64,000 bases of DNA. Origin: Puffinus mauretanicus (Eukaryota; Chordata; Aves; Procellariiformes; Procellariidae). Both the position numbers and the translations under genes were made by a program. Positions 46,759 to 60,637 of the stretch are shown here, piece by piece (the first letter of the stretch is position 1; each line of letters opens with the position of its first letter). Location of the stretch: NCBI GenBank assembly GCA_023333565.1, contig JAJKFH010003627.1:6863501-6927500 (forward strand), given 5' to 3'. The notes beneath the pieces are model-generated. The model worked only from the letters and a program-made list of their open reading frames with translations. It made no database searches and had not been told where the DNA came from.

Positions 46759-48195
46759 AGCATTCTGGCAGGCGAACTCAGCTGGCTGATTCGGAGTCTG
46801 ATGGGACAAGACACCCTGTGGTGGGAGACCTCTTCCCAAGGACTCGCGCTGGGCATTTCAACTCAATGAACTATGAACACTGCAGAAGAGCCTCTTCAGG
46901 CCAGGGCCGAATCCTAAGCTTGCCAAGCATCTCTGGACAGATTGTTTCTTTAATAGATCCCAGCCTCTGTTGTATGAAAGCCACTGACTTACTGGAGAAC
47001 AAGGCAAGTTTGGTTGACTTTTGCACACTCTGGTTTCTAAGACTCAATCCCATGTCTGATAACATTCCTTCAGCTACCTTTCCTCTCGTTTTGTCCTCAG
47101 CTACACTGATCTCCGAATGTTTTTTTAGTGATTCCTGCCCTGTGAGCAGATGTGATCTTAGCTACCAAGTAATGCCTGTTACCTTTCTCACATGCAGTGG
47201 GAACCTCTGAGATCAGCTCTGCAAAGTTGGTGACATTTGATCCCAACTGCCTTCATGTGGTTAGTTGCTGATGTACCATTTTCAACCATGAGCTACGAAT
47301 ATCTCTCCTTCTGCCCTAATTCATGTTTTACCAAAGGGACCTTTTTCCTCCCAAGGGATTTTTCACAGTTGGCAGCTTCATGATGTTCTAAGATGCATCC
47401 AACACTGCTTGGACTAATGGCAAGGTGGCCCCATTACAGAGGAGGTGAACTAGGGCACTCTTCAGTGTGATCAGCACAGTCTACCTGAGAAAGACTCAGA
47501 AAGTGGTAGAAAGAAACTGTTGCCAGAAAACAGCATTTTCAACATGTCAGCATTTCCTGACATGTTGTCTTGGCTCAAGATCAGCAGATGCTGGCTGTAG
47601 AAATTGTTGGTTTTCCATTATCCAACCCTACAGCATAGTAAATCAGGTGGAGAAGGACTTTAAGAGACATCTAATCTACCCTGTTCTTCCAAAAAGGCAA
47701 GATCAGTCCTTCTTAAACCTTTTTGACCTTTTGAAAGCATACGATTGCTACCTGGTCTGTGCCATTATTCCCCTGAAAGGTATCACATCTCAAAATTTCT
47801 TCCCCTTCTGCTTGCAGTGCCTGATAACTAGTGTTGTGTTCCCTGTGCCATTTTTCTTTTGACAGGAGTTGAAGTCTTTTATTTTTCAACTGTTTTTGGG
47901 GAGTTAAAATCAAATTGTCTGAGCCACAGCATTGTTATGTTAGTGTTTCCTGCCCTTTTTCTGGGAAAGTTTTGTATACCAGACACAGCTGATATTTATA
48001 ATCTGGGGTTTGCCCATTTTTGGGGTAGGGTGGGGATGTGGCTAGAAAATGTAAATATTTAGGCCAACATTAAAGTGCACAAGTGATTTTTTAGTGCTCA
48101 AAACACTTATTTTGTTGTGAAAATCTATTTTTTTTTAATCTTGTGTAGCAGATGTATATTTTTACATGGAAATAAAACACAGCAAAATGGACACA
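46759..48195 (+). other. MOB3C: MOB3C 3' UTR with poly(A) signal
   Basis: About 1.4 kb lie between the stop and AATAAA at 48172-48177, preceded by T-rich sequence. The stretch 47640-47740 (with GGACTTTAAGAGACATCTAA) faintly resembles an old bird/reptile interspersed repeat. Confidence 0.65.
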
Positions 48196-51100
48196 AAACC
48201 ACCTGATACATCATTCCAATATTTTCTGTGTAATATAATCAGTAAAAGTCCAAACATTTTTGGTCTGTTACTAATTAAAGAAACGTTAATAAGCCTGGTG
48301 TACTTCATGCTTCCCTGATTCATCTGTAGTAAGACAGGCATCATGAAAAAGCACCCAGGATAACTTAAAGAGTGGATTTCCCCTGAGAGTTGCAGCACTG
48401 ATGGATCTCAATGCCATGTTGAGACCTCAGCTTGCATCTCAGAAAGCGACTTGACATAAGCTAATGTTGCTGGTCTGCATCCTCGCCTTGTAGACTTTTC
48501 ACCAGCATCCCACCGGAAGGTATTTTTCCAGTGATGCACAGCAGTGAGTTTCACTCACTACTTTTTCCAAAGGTGTGTGGTTCCTGGGATCAATCTTGCA
48601 GCCTCTTCTTGCAGTCAGGAACCGCAGGCACAAATCACTGTGTGGTGCAGAGGCAGGAGATGACAACAGCTCTATCGGGAACCTTCTGCCGGCTTGAGGA
48701 GTGAGGCCTGGTTGGACTCCATGCACAGGACCCTCTGGAAGCTGGTAAGGTTGGGACTTACAGAAAAGCTGTCTCAACAGTGCGGTCTAAGGGACGAACT
48801 GATAGCAGTCTACAGCTACTTCAAGGTGAGGTACAAAGGTGACAGAAGAGTCAACCTCTTCTCAACAGTGGAAGACAGTGAGACAGTGACCAACAACCAC
48901 AATTTGTGGCTTGGAAGGTTCAAATTAGACAACAGAAAAAAAAAATCCAAGAGGGTGGTGTGGTCAGCGAACAGGTACCCAGAGAGGAAGTGTTAACCAA
49001 CCTCAGTTTAACAAAACTTGGTGTAAATATAATGCCCGTGCACAGAAGCCTGCTTATATTTTTGTCTTCCACATTGTCCTGCAGCAATGAGTTCCACCAG
49101 GTAATTATGCACAATGCATTACAAAAGGGGAGTGTATTTTGTTTATTTTTAAACACATGCCTGAGGATTTCAGCCCTCCTGCTTTGGTAGTTTCACATTT
49201 ACCTCCTCTGTACCACAGAGCTCCCACAGATTGCTGCAGAACAGAAAGTGTTGATTATTTCTGAAAGAGCAACCCACGGGCTCATTTCAAGCAGCAATTT
49301 AAAAAAGACTATAGAAGGTCTTCTTGTTTTGGTTTGGGTTTTTTTTTTTCTTTTCTTTTTAACCTAGTTTACCCAAGGAAACACAGCTCACGATTGTGCT
49401 GTTACAACTGTATCTTCAGTAACTCTGGAAGCAGTACAGGAAGGGGAAAGAGGGAGACCTGAGTGAAGGTCTGCACTGTGTTCTGCTGGATGAGCTCAGG
49501 CTGCTCATTACACACCAGAGTCCACATGGGAGACTTTTGTGGTCAAGCAGCATCACAAGCTCCCTGCTGGCCGGATTCCTTGTTAGCCATTAAATGCTGG
49601 GTGTCAAATTCTTCCCGTTAAATTAGTGCATGCCTTATTTCGTAGCATGGAAGTCACCCATATTGCTCAGGGTTTGTGCCCAAATAAAAGAGAAAAATCA
49701 AGTTTGCAAGCACCCTCCATCCCAGCAGGCAGCAGCATGTAAGGACTGAGCATTTTGCCCCCTTCATCTCCAAATTCTGCCACTGCAATGCTTGCGCAAT
49801 GGAGAAGACAAATCTCAGACCACCCCCATGTCCACGTTCCCCCTTTGCCGCGGCATCAGCTGCTCTGTCCGTGGGGTTGCCTCCCTCAAGGGTATTCCCC
49901 ACATTCAACCACTTGCTCCAGGACTTTCATCCCCACTGAGGGTCCCAGCCTCGCGGGTGGGGGACAGAGGGAACTGTGCCCCTTACCAGGGTATCTGAGG
50001 CCTCTTGGCTGAATTGCTACCGCATTTATAGGGCTAGTAATGAAGCAGCAGTGGATCTCTGTAGGACCATCCACTGCCAGAAACATCTTTCTGTCTCTCT
50101 CCAAGACACTGAGCCTGAGTGCCTCCCAGTCTGGAGTGTTTAATGCCTGAGCACAGCAGAGATGTTTACGAAGCAGAAGCACTGAGGTAAGTATCTAAGT
50201 CAAACTTCTCCTTCTTTCAGGAGGCTGAATTGTGCCTATGAGGCTCCAATGTCCCCAGAGCTTCAACAAACATCCCTGCACAATTTGAAAGCAGGCAGGA
50301 ACCCTGGGATGCGTTAAATATGCACGTAGTTCTTGTTAGCCCCAGCTCCCCAAATGACTCATCTGCTCAGCTGGCTGCCAGGTGCCTGGGACTCATTTGT
50401 CTCTTTGCAAAATCCCTGGGTTCTTCTGATGAAGGGGAGATGTACTACTGCCAGGATTTTATTTTCCTTCTCTGCAGCCACCATGTCCTTCGGGACCGAA
50501 CAGAAGAAGAGAAGAGAAGACTTGAGAAGACAGAAAAGGGAGCCAAGGAAAAGCTGTTGTTTCCAAGGCTTAAAAATCTGTCCATGCTGGGAGATGACCA
50601 TGCTGAGATCAGAAAGGGATGAGATGGGTTAACAACACTAGATCCATTCCTTGATCGCTTTCTTGGAGGTAGGGAAAGATGCTGATTCTAGCAGAGAGTT
50701 TCACAACTAGAGACAAGAGTGTTTCTCTTGAATGTGTGCAGCTTTTACTTTCTGGAGGCTGATGGCTTTGCTAGCGCAGCCCAGTCGGCCAGATTCCCTC
50801 ATGCAGGTCAGGGAAGGACAAATGACTCATAAGTGTCAAGAAAACCTCGAAGCAAGAGTGTGGCATTCAGCTCCCAGCTGAAAACAGACCCTGAGTCAGA
50901 GCTGAAATGCCAGCGGTGCGTGGGGGACTACTGCATGTCTGCACGGATGCAGAACATAGAAACAGCAAATGAGGTCTCTTACATGAGAGAGTCTCTTTCT
51001 GTAGAGGTGGCTGCGGGGGAAAGAAGAAAATTGTCTGCCTGCAAATTTCTTGAAGTTTAAGGTTTCAGTGGAACACAATCCATTCAGCTCCAAGGAGGCA

Positions 51101-54100
51101 CCTTACTTTGAGATACCGGGTGATGGCATCTGCTACTGACATCCATAGGGCAGGACTCACTATCTGTGTAGTCACTCAATGCTGGTCACATTTTGGCTGC
51201 CCCAGGGTTTCTGGTCTCTTCCAGTGTCTGAGCTCGCCCAACCTTTCCCCCATCCAAGCTGTCTCACCGCTGGGGCCAGCCACAAGTTCCTCGGTAACAA
51301 CAAGGATAACTGGGATAGATCAGATGATACCCATTGGATCCTGAGTGAGTCCAGCAGCTCCATGACTACTGCTTCTTAAAACTATCTGACATCTGTTCTC
51401 CCAAATCACGTGTTTTGGTGGAAAACTTGAAGGAAGTTTGGGACTTTGCAGGAACCCTGGGTTGTAGGGCTTCTCTTGCAGAACAGTCGGGTCTAGGTGC
51501 TGGCTGCTGGGGTACAGGGTTGCTTCATACTCAGCAAGTGGTGGTATGCATTTAACATCCTCCTGCCAGGAACAATAATCATGAGGGGGAGGAAGAGGAT
51601 CCATATTTTTAGGATTCTTCAATTTCTATGACTCTTCAGCCTGTGTTAGAAGGAGAAGCTTCATCACCATTTGGGTAATCCTCCAGCAGCTATTTTATTA
51701 TTAAATTTAATGATGCTCTACCACCTGGGAGTTGCCATACTGGAACAGACCTCTCCTTTGTCATTTAATATTTTATATCCACTGGGCCAGTTACCAATTG
51801 CTTTGGGCTATGCCCTAATGACGGAGTGAGGTAAGCATTTTGCCATCCGTTCATGTGGCTGTCAAGTGAGCATATGTAAGAGCTGGCAGTCTCGGGGCAA
51901 CTTGCTGGAGGCATCCTGGGCTGGAGGCCAGGACCAGCGCTGCACTCACGATCTCCCTCCCCTGGGTCTTACTCATCTTGCAGTCTTCCAGTAGTGCCAG
52001 GATTCTCCACGCTTATGTGCACTGGGGGAAATAAGAGCTGAGATGTACATGAGGTGTCAGTCCCAGCCTAAACTAGCAGGGTGGATGTGCTGGTTTTGGT
52101 AGCTACACACTAGGTGGAGGTGATGTTACGGAAGGCCTTGATTTCTAGCGCTGTGGCAAAATGTTCTGCTGTTTTGGCGACTGTTCTTATTTCTGAGGAC
52201 TTGTTTTCTTTCAGTCCTTGGATTCCTTCTGTAACCCATGACTGGCCTTGTTAGAAACTCCGCTAACATCTTCTCTGTGCTGGAAGCAGCAGTCCCAGCA
52301 TCTTGTCTAAGTCCTTCTTGCTTGACTTTGCAATCTGCTCGATATTACTGCTCTCTGATGCAAAAATAAATACCTAAGTAGAACAGGAATGCCGTGAAAT
52401 GAAACTGGGATGCTACATTTGAAAATGTCGCCACTCAGAAGGAACATCATCTTCCCACTTCTGTTCCTAGCAGTTACAACAATTTCCTCTCCAAGACACC
52501 CTTTTTGTGCTATGACTTCCAAATTCATTAAAACTCACAGACATTCTTATATTATATTGTCTTGTAACCAGCCCATAGCAATAGGAGGATTGCCCCTTCT
52601 GCACAAGCACGTAACAGAAGACTCTGAGAGCCTCCCTCTTTGGTGCGGATCACTGCTACAGCAGCATCTCTCACGTCTGAGGAACCCAGTTGGGTAGGAT
52701 GAGGATATCAACCCTCGCTTGTCAAATGGACTTTGAGAGTTTTGCTCATCCCTGGCCCCAAGACTTTTGTTTTATCCATGTACCAATACTGTCTAAACCT
52801 CTAGACAGCGCAGATATCTGTAGCATGCACAGTGTCATAGGATGAAACTGTGGTGTCCAGAACTTTGGCCAAAGAGGCTTTTATTCATCTGGGTAATATC
52901 CTGAGGAACCCGAGGGCATGAGACAGCTTAGCCCTGTTCATTTTAATAAGAATATATCATCAAAACACCACGTGAAACATCACCAGATCTCACCCCTCTT
53001 GTCCATGTTGCATTGACAATTATGGCATAGGCACCACCTAAATAATCAATACCAAGTTGTAACACCTAAGTCAGACTAATTGGACATTGCCCCACGTGTG
53101 GCTGTCCAGGGGCCTCGCATTTGGGATAGCACGCAGTCTGCATTTCCCCTTGCTCTCCTAAGCGGGACACCATAGGAAATGGACTGGAAGGATTTGTAAT
53201 GGTGAGTGTGGCAGAAAAGTGAGGAGCCGCTGAGGATGAAAAGCAATCTGGACCGGTAGAAGTCGCTTTGCTGCTGCTGAACAGCTGTTTGGGGTAGATG
53301 GGTTTGTTCAGGGGTATGCAGTAACAGCCTCTAATGATCAGCTTGTACAGTGGACACAAGCATTTTTCTGCTTGTTTCCAGTAGGTTTGGTTTGTTGGTC
53401 TCCAGCAGACCACACATTTTCCAGGTCCCATGTTACTTGGGCTTTCCATTAAATAGTCAGCTCAGGATTTCTGTCCCAGTGGGCAGTGGGGTGGCACTGT
53501 GGGAAGGTGTGAGTACTCCTCATGGGTCTGGCTACAGGAAAGGGAGGTTTCAGTCTGGCATTCACTTCCATACGGGCACTTTTAATGTCCATTTTGAGAA
53601 CTCTTCCTTGTTCCCCAGCTGTGAACAGCTTTGCCTGATGGGACACTGAAAGATGGTCTCTAGGGTTAGAGATATCTCACGCTACCCGTAATGCTACACA
53701 TGAATCATAAGGTTTCCTGAAAGAAACAGCACTTTTTTTTTTTGGGGGGGAGTGGTGGGTGGTGGAGAAGGAACATTCACAACAAAAGAATGACACAGAA
53801 GCTTGATCCTGGCAAATGTGATTGCATAAGCCTGTCTCTGGGTTTAATCACCTAAATGAGAAGTATAATTTTCAGAGAAACTGAGCCTGTACAAATTCCT
53901 TGAACAGCAGAGGGAACGGTACATGCTCTGTGTCCTGAAAATCAGACTAGACCAGATTGCAGGTGCTTAAATATAGATTTAGGTGTTTGGCTGTGGGCAG
54001 ATAAGAGAGGAATAATTCTAGTCAAGGCTTGAAATCATTTTAGTAGTAAAACATAGGCCAAAGTACTGTGATCCAATTGTAACACTGCTAAATCAAAACT

Positions 54101-57030
54101 AGCTTTGGTAATTACTTCTTATTTGCCTAACAGCCAGCATAGATGGCTCCTTATCTTCTCTGCTGTGTGCTGCATGGGTAAAAAGCAGACATGTACTTGA
54201 AAAGTTATTAAAAAATAAAAGGGAAAGTCATGTGGAAGAACTACGTATTTTACTGTGGTTAATAAACCAATTATACTGTTTGAGGAGGTGCTTTCTTCTT
54301 CACTTTTCATGGGACTTAACCCTGAAATATTAGCATAACCACTTCCTAGAAATACCATGCCTATTCTATTAAAAATAATAAAAATGAAAATCAAAATACT
54401 TTTTTTTTTTCCTCCTGCTTTGTAACAGACTAGATCGAAATTAAGATTTGCCCTCTGGTTAAGCGTGTTGTGCAGCTGGGTTACCTTGCAAGTAACAAAA
54501 AGGACAGAAAAACAAGGATTCAAGTCTATGCATCTTGCTTTGAGAACAGACGCCTACTTTCACAGGCAGAAGCTGCTGTGTTGTCTAAGAGCCAGTGGAG
54601 AAAGGTGTAACAAGAAGCAATGGATGGGAATTAAAAACCATGATGAATTCAATTTGAAAACATGCTACAAAAGTTTGAGATGATCTCCCCTGAGCTGATA
54701 CAGTCCCAGATGTTGAGAGTCTGAATGTGCTTGCATGGATTTGAGCTACTCTCACAAACCACCCTTTACTTCTGTTCAAGTGGAGGTATACATGGGAAGA
54801 TGTTCAGATATAAGTCCTGAACCCTTCAAGGATAAAAGGTTTCAATGCGTTGTGGAAATAGGTGGGCAGCTAGTGGAGACTGAAGACTACTAATGCCCTC
54901 CCTGAGGGGCGAGGGAAAGAGGAGCGTCCTCAACCCGAATGGGCCACCAGAGATTCATGTGGGGAAGAGCTGCTGGGATTGGCTTTGCTGTAGAGAAATC
55001 TTCACCTGGGCTTGCACCTTGTTAGACATCAGAGCACCGCACCAACATGCACACGAGTGCATCCCTAGGAAACCAGGCTTCAGCGCTTCTGCTGTTTTTA
55101 GGACATGCTCTTCCATGCCAGTTTGGTGGAAAGAACAAAGCATGCTTTCATCCTGGGGGAGGATACCACAAAGATACCATTGATGTTCAGTAACCCCATC
55201 CTGTCCTGGGACCTGCAGGCTTCAGCTGTCTCAGGCACTACTCTGCTTCTGGGCTGTTTCCTTTGAACCCAGGTGAGGAATTGGCAGCTCTCTCAAACTG
55301 CGGTGCATCTTCCTGGCCCCTTGGCAGAGAAGGCAGCAAGAGCAGGTAACATATGTCTTAACTTGCCTTAGATTTGCTGAGCTTGTGGCTTTGAGAGTTG
55401 TGGTACCAAGCTGCATGTCCAGACTGAAACCATACAGTGCTGGGATGCTCATGGGTTGAAGCTGTAATTCACTAAGCAAGCTGAATTTGGTGTTTCTCTT
55501 GAGCCATTTTAACAATAGCCAACACTAGTGGAATTGAACAGCTTTGAGTAAAAAATACTGTTATCAACAACAAGTTATTGACCCCATATGTGGCAGCAGA
55601 GTTGAAAGTTTTGGGCCAGTATAACTAAAAGAGGTTGCTCTCCCTCCATGGCAACTTCGAGATGGGTTCTGGTGCTCTGGGGGTGGGAAGGGCTATTTCT
55701 CTTTGCCATCCACAGTCCTACAGGCTCTTTGCCATGTGGCAGTTACCATCTCCCAGTTGAAATGTGGTAACACTGTGTGCAAATTCCCAGATCTTCGCAA
55801 ATGCAAAATAAAAGGAGTTAGAACATCTATATGGTGACTATTAAAGTCCTGCTAACTTGATAACTTGCAATTTGCTTTGATTTTTTCCAGGCACATTCAG
55901 GTTCTGCTTAAAAGTTTCCCATTATCTATCTGATATCTGTAGCCGCACAGTGCAGCCAAGCTGCACACACACACAGTGCAGCAAAGCTTGCAGTCTCTAG
56001 GCATGAACATCTCCCGCTCCCCAGCAAAGCTAGTGTCTCCACTGACATTTGAAATCCTTATGGAGAAGATACTACATCACAAATGAGGTAGGGAGTAGTA
56101 TCTCACAAGGGTTCTTGCTGAACTTGATTTCAATCCACTGTTGTTTTTTTTTTTTTAATACGAACTCTAAATTTACCAAGTTTACATTTTTTCATTTAGT
56201 CTACTACAATGAGCAGAGAACTGAAGTGTCACCCAAACTGAGAACAATCTTATAAAACGTCAATCTGAGTTGATATGGAAAAGAGCTATTTCTTGCCAGC
56301 GATACTTCTCTGCAAATGAATCCACCTCCCCGCTCAGCGTTACGGTGGGAAATAGCACTGATAACTGTCCTTCCTGAGAAGACAGCTTCCCTTTTTGACA
56401 CCTGAGAAATAGATCAGAGCTTCTCTTTGTCAAACTAAAAGATGGGACTCATCTGCAAACTCCAAAGCAAGATCTCTGCTATTAATGAGCCTTTTTCTCT
56501 TGGAGCTCTTGTGCAGAGCTGGCACCTTGTGTCTCTGCTGAGAAGAAAACCAGATTGTTTTCCCAGTCAAATATATTTGCAGGCAATATAACCAGTCTAA
56601 AAAGGGATAAAGCTGGCAAAATTAAAAGCCTCATTCAATAGTAATTATTTTTAAGCATTTAAAAAAATATTTCAGTAGCATGTTTGTCTTTGCCCCACTG
56701 CTCTTATCCTGAGGCCAAGCAGGAAACCTGTGAAAAATCACTGGCTCGTGCCAAACGCTCGTGGGGAGGACAGGAAGCAGAGAAAGCAGGCAAGGAAATG
56801 AACTTCCAAAATATCTGTTATGCTGCTGGCATTCCAGACAGTACAATATCAGCCTGAGACAAAAAGACATTTTCCTGAATAAAGAAGCTTCTAGAAAGTT
56901 ATCCTTATCACCCTTCCTGTGCCCTATGAGTTTTGTGAGAGGTGCAGGCAGATGTGAGTGTCTTATTGGCTTTTTTAACTCAGGGCCTTGCCTGTGAAGG
57001 TATCATCTGAACCGTTTGTGAATTACTGTG
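48196..57030. other. Intergenic spacer, MOB3C to next promoter
   Basis: I found no gene with confidence. The spacer has a diverged CR1 copy (48770-48970), a repeat-like match near 51725-51830, a short CA run at 55963-55976 and a Kozak-perfect but unrecognised 49-codon frame (50483-50632). Confidence 0.55.
48770..48970 (+). mobile_element. Old, diverged CR1 LINE fragment
   Basis: The stretch CTGATAGCAGTCTACAGCTA, then CTTCAAGGTGAGG, then GTCAACCTCTTCTC follows the order of the CR1 ORF2 3' end, with many substitutions. Edges are approximate. It lacks the ATTCTATG tail. Confidence 0.65.
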
Positions 57031-57039
57031 GTTTTTCCA

Positions 57040-57960
57040 CCACCGCTTCTTGGCAACCCTGCAGAAGGATGGGGGGCAGCAATACAAGATGGCAGCCACC
57101 TGGCTCTCGGCCTCAGGCTACGACAGAGGGTGCCCACACGGCCCACCTGCCCTGAGGCGCCCTGCACCCTCCTGCCACGAGTGGGGACGTGGTCAGGTGC
57201 ATATCCCAATGCCGGGAAGGAGAAGACTGCAAGCTGCCAGCCTAGCTTGGGGAGCAATGCCCCTGCCCGCACGCCCCCCATAACGCCCCCGCCCCTGGCG
57301 CCTCAGAGGAGAGCCGTGACAACGCCCCCCACGGCCGCGCTGCGCCTGCGCGCAGCTCCCCGCCCCGCCAGCCTCGGCTGCCGCCCGCCGGCACCGCGCC
57401 TGCGCACCCGGTGGGCCGCGACACCCCCGGGCATACGCACAGGGGGTGGGCGCCCGCTGCCGGGCGTGCCCACAGGGGGCGGTGCCGCGCGCATGCGCGC
57501 TGCCCCCTCGCCACACACACACAGAAGCAGGGGCGGGCGGCCTGGCCCTGCAGCGCCGCCCCCGCCGAGGGACGCCGGCGGCCGCCATGGAGGTGAGGGC
57601 GCGGGGCTGCGCCGCTCCTTCAGGGCTGGGCGGCGGCGACGACGATGAGGAGGGGGAGACGCGGCTCGCCGCCCTCCCCGCCTCGGTCAGCTGGAGGGCC
57701 AGGGGACCCCTGAGGGGGAGCGGTCCGTGCCTGCGAGAGCCGCTGGGCTCCCCCGGCTGCGAGCGCGGGTCTTCTCACCGGGGCTTGTCCGGGCTCCTCC
57801 GGGGCACGGGGCGTGTGGAGGAATAAGCACGGGAACGCCGGGAGCGGTGGCAGCCCCGGTTTCTGGGGGCGGTGCCGGTGGCTAGGGTCAGCTGGAAGGC
57901 GGTAAAATGCCTCCCGCCCGCCGGCCGGCAGCTTCGGGTCTCGGGGCCCTCTCCGAAGGA
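57040..57960 (+). promoter_or_regulatory. MKNK1: CpG-island promoter with NRF1-like sites (probable MKNK1 5' end)
   Basis: CpG density is very high from about 57240 to 57950. Three NRF1-type words are visible: GCGCCTGCGC at 57342-57351 and 57396-57405, and GCGCATGCGC within the palindrome 57487-57500. A YY1-like AAGATGGCAGCC lies at 57086-57097. There is no TATA box. In vertebrates MKNK1 follows MOB3C on the same strand, so this is most likely its promoter, but no MKNK1 coding sequence is in the window to prove it. Confidence 0.5.
57540..57592 (+). other. Candidate first exon ending ATGGAG before a splice donor
   Basis: GCCGCCATGGAG (57581-57592) is an optimal Kozak start followed directly by the donor GTGAGG at 57593. 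Translation would start with Met-Glu and continue in the next exon. The exon start is arbitrary. If the gene is MKNK1, this would be an upstream or alternative start, since I cannot match it to the known N terminus. Confidence 0.35.
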
Positions 57961-58632
57961 CGTGGGAGTTTCCTATTGTTTGGAGCTGGTTATTCCCTGA
58001 AGGCTTAACCTGCTGTATTTCATACATAGAGCGTTTTTTAGTAAAGAGTGGTAAGTCTATAAACTCCTGCAACGGCTGCTGTCTGTGAAGAATGTTGCTG
58101 GAGTGGAAGAAGAGCAGGCAAAGGCAATGAACCCGTTCCTAGATTTGATTACAAGTAATCTTTTAGTTCTTCTTGTATTTTTCACCTGTCATAAAATGAT
58201 GAGACCGGTGAACCCCTGGGAACACTGAAAAATCTGTCTAGATTTAATCTGTACTTTACCTCTGCAGTATCTGTTAGCCTGACCAGGGGTGACCTTCTGA
58301 GGCAGTTCGGAGGGAAGAGAAGCAAACACAAGGCAGCGGTACAGCCCTGGTGACAGCTCGGCTGCTGGCTTCAGCAGTGTGTGTGATAGCCAAAAATTAG
58401 CCCATTCCCCTGATGCCACTGGCACTTGTTTGTGAAGTGTCAATTTTGTTTAGAAATAAACTACTCTTTAGACTTTTTTTTTTCCTTTTATGAGCTTACT
58501 GCTTATAAAAGCCTCTTTATCATACAATTTATACAGTTAGCTTGGAAAGATTGGCATATATTCTGATAACTTTGAAGAACTACAGTTTGGCTTTTTTTTT
58601 TTCAAAACAGAGCTCCTCTTCATGCCTTCCAG

Positions 58633-58697
58633 GTGCTGGATGGAAGCAAGGCAAAATACACTTGCGGAGCTGAACCTCTTCCACTGCAGTTCGAAAG
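58633..58697 (+). other. Candidate exon (unassigned)
   Basis: The acceptor is CTCCTCTTCATGCCTTCCAG and the donor AAAG/GTAATT. Joined to Met-Glu it stays open: MEVLDGSKAKYTCGAEPLPL and three more residues, with two bases carried over. An alternative acceptor at 58610 gives a frame that stops. It could equally be a 5' UTR exon. Confidence 0.3.
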
Positions 58698-60637
58698 GTA
58701 ATTAATTGGTTTTGGTATTGGCAGCCTTCCAGGTAAAGTGGGTTTGGGTACCTTGGACACTTTAAAGTTACTTGACATTGAGTATTGTCCATCATGACAT
58801 TATTTCATGGTATGAATGCTGTATCAGTACTCCCTAATGCTTTCAAGAAATGTATTTATTGCTATAAGGAATTTCCTCTCACCTTCCAGTACCTTCCTGG
58901 TAACAAACGTTAAAACACTGGTACAAATTTTATGTGACATCAAATGTGAAAATGCAATGGAGTTTAATGACTATTAATTTTAGAGTTGAAAGTACACAGA
59001 AGGCGAAAAGGAGGAAAAATCAGTCTTGCTTTAAACTTTAAAAACACATTTAGTTAGATTAACCTCTCTAAACAAGGCTGCTTGGTAATGTGGGAGTATG
59101 TTGTGTAGCTTTTTTTCCGGTGACAAATGTCATTATCTGATCATTTGTGGGGTGTGGAGTAAAAGCAGGAAATGCTTATCTTGTATCTGTATGAAATTAA
59201 AAGTTGTCGTCTTAGAAGTTTTTCTTTTTGGTTTAGACTTAAAAACAAGGGAGCTGACTGGGGTTAGAGGAGCTAATGGCGTTGCAGAAACAGTCTTCTG
59301 AGAGTTGTTGTTGCCACCAGGTGTAGAAGAGAATAAGCAGCTTACTGTTTAGTAAGTGGCCCTCAGAACTTACTTGCCTTACATATTCCTTAATTTAAAA
59401 GTGCTTTAGGGGTTAGAGAAGCTTTGAGTAGTTGAGTCAAAGTACTATTGCAATAATAGAATACGTGTGATCTGGAGTTTAAAATAATTTTGCAGCTAAG
59501 TTCCTGTTGCACTGTGATGGAAACTCTTAAATATGAATTGTCTGCCAGTGGTCAGTAGCATTAAATATCTTGGTTGGCTGTACTGCTGTATGTGGAAGGA
59601 GGGAAGACGGTGTGCAATAACCAGTGTGTATGCCATGTGGTTCCCGTGAAGGCTTACTGTTTGCATTTATTTGTTAGCCCTGTGAAACACCCTATTATGT
59701 CCTGTCATCCATGTGGCTGCCTCAGAGGCATGTTGTGCTAGAACAAGAAATTAAAAAGATTACTGGGTGTTTTTTAAGCCACCTTCAGTCTCATTTGTTA
59801 TCCTTACTTGTTAAGTCATAGCAGGGTCAGCACGCTCATCTTGTTCGCCTTTGTCTTTCCAGTGGGGATGATAATAGTTCTTTTGCTGTCATTCTTGAGT
59901 GATAACTAATGATTTTAAAGAAATGCATGTGTGTCTATGTAAACATAGGCAGACCTCAGCAGAAGATCTCATGTCTGCAGCATGTGTGCTAAAATATGCT
60001 ATTTTCTCCCAACAGGAGAGGGAAAGGAATGCTGTGTGCCCTTCTCTCCGTTAAGGTTCTCCCTGCTTCCCCAGTAGTAATCACAGTGAAGTAATAAATT
60101 GGGGTGGGAGGAATCTATTTGAAATAACTTTATGTGCTATCCTGCAAAGTGAGATCCACCCATTGCTGGAGGGTTTGACTCAGAACTTCAGAAACCCTGT
60201 GCTTAGTTTGCAAGGGAAGTGGCTAGCTGAGAGTATGAAAAGTTAGACTCTGCAACTTGCGTACACAGAAGATAAGGTGACCCTGGTCTTCTAAAAGTGT
60301 GACAGAAAGGAATCACAGAGAGAAGCATATAGAGGTAAAGAAAAAGGTTGCTGTAACCTTTTCTACAGAGTGAAGGATTTTCGAAGGATGGTGCTAGCTG
60401 TTACACTGTGTAGGTGTTACAGTAATGCCTGTGATAAGGCAGAATTGATAATTTTTCTCAGACTTGCTCTTTCATGAAATCAGATTGCTCGGGCTTCCTG
60501 TGGACTTTTGGGTGTTCATTTTAAAATGTTAATGCTCCTGTATCTTACTGGGAAGATGTTGGAATGTTTTTAAGTTCCTCTTCCTTCATGGATAATTCAG
60601 ATTAATGAATTAAATGATACTAAAAGTTTTCTTGTAG

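Noticed and set aside
49070..49190. Possible old repeat (CAATGAGTTCCACCAGGTAA and following)
   Set aside because: It resembles repeat-derived sequence I have seen in other vertebrate UTRs, but the match is too short to name a family.
57028..57648. 206-codon plus-strand frame across the CpG island
   Set aside because: The frame is Pro/Arg/Ala-rich, as expected from CpG-dense DNA, and crosses the more convincing donor at 57593.
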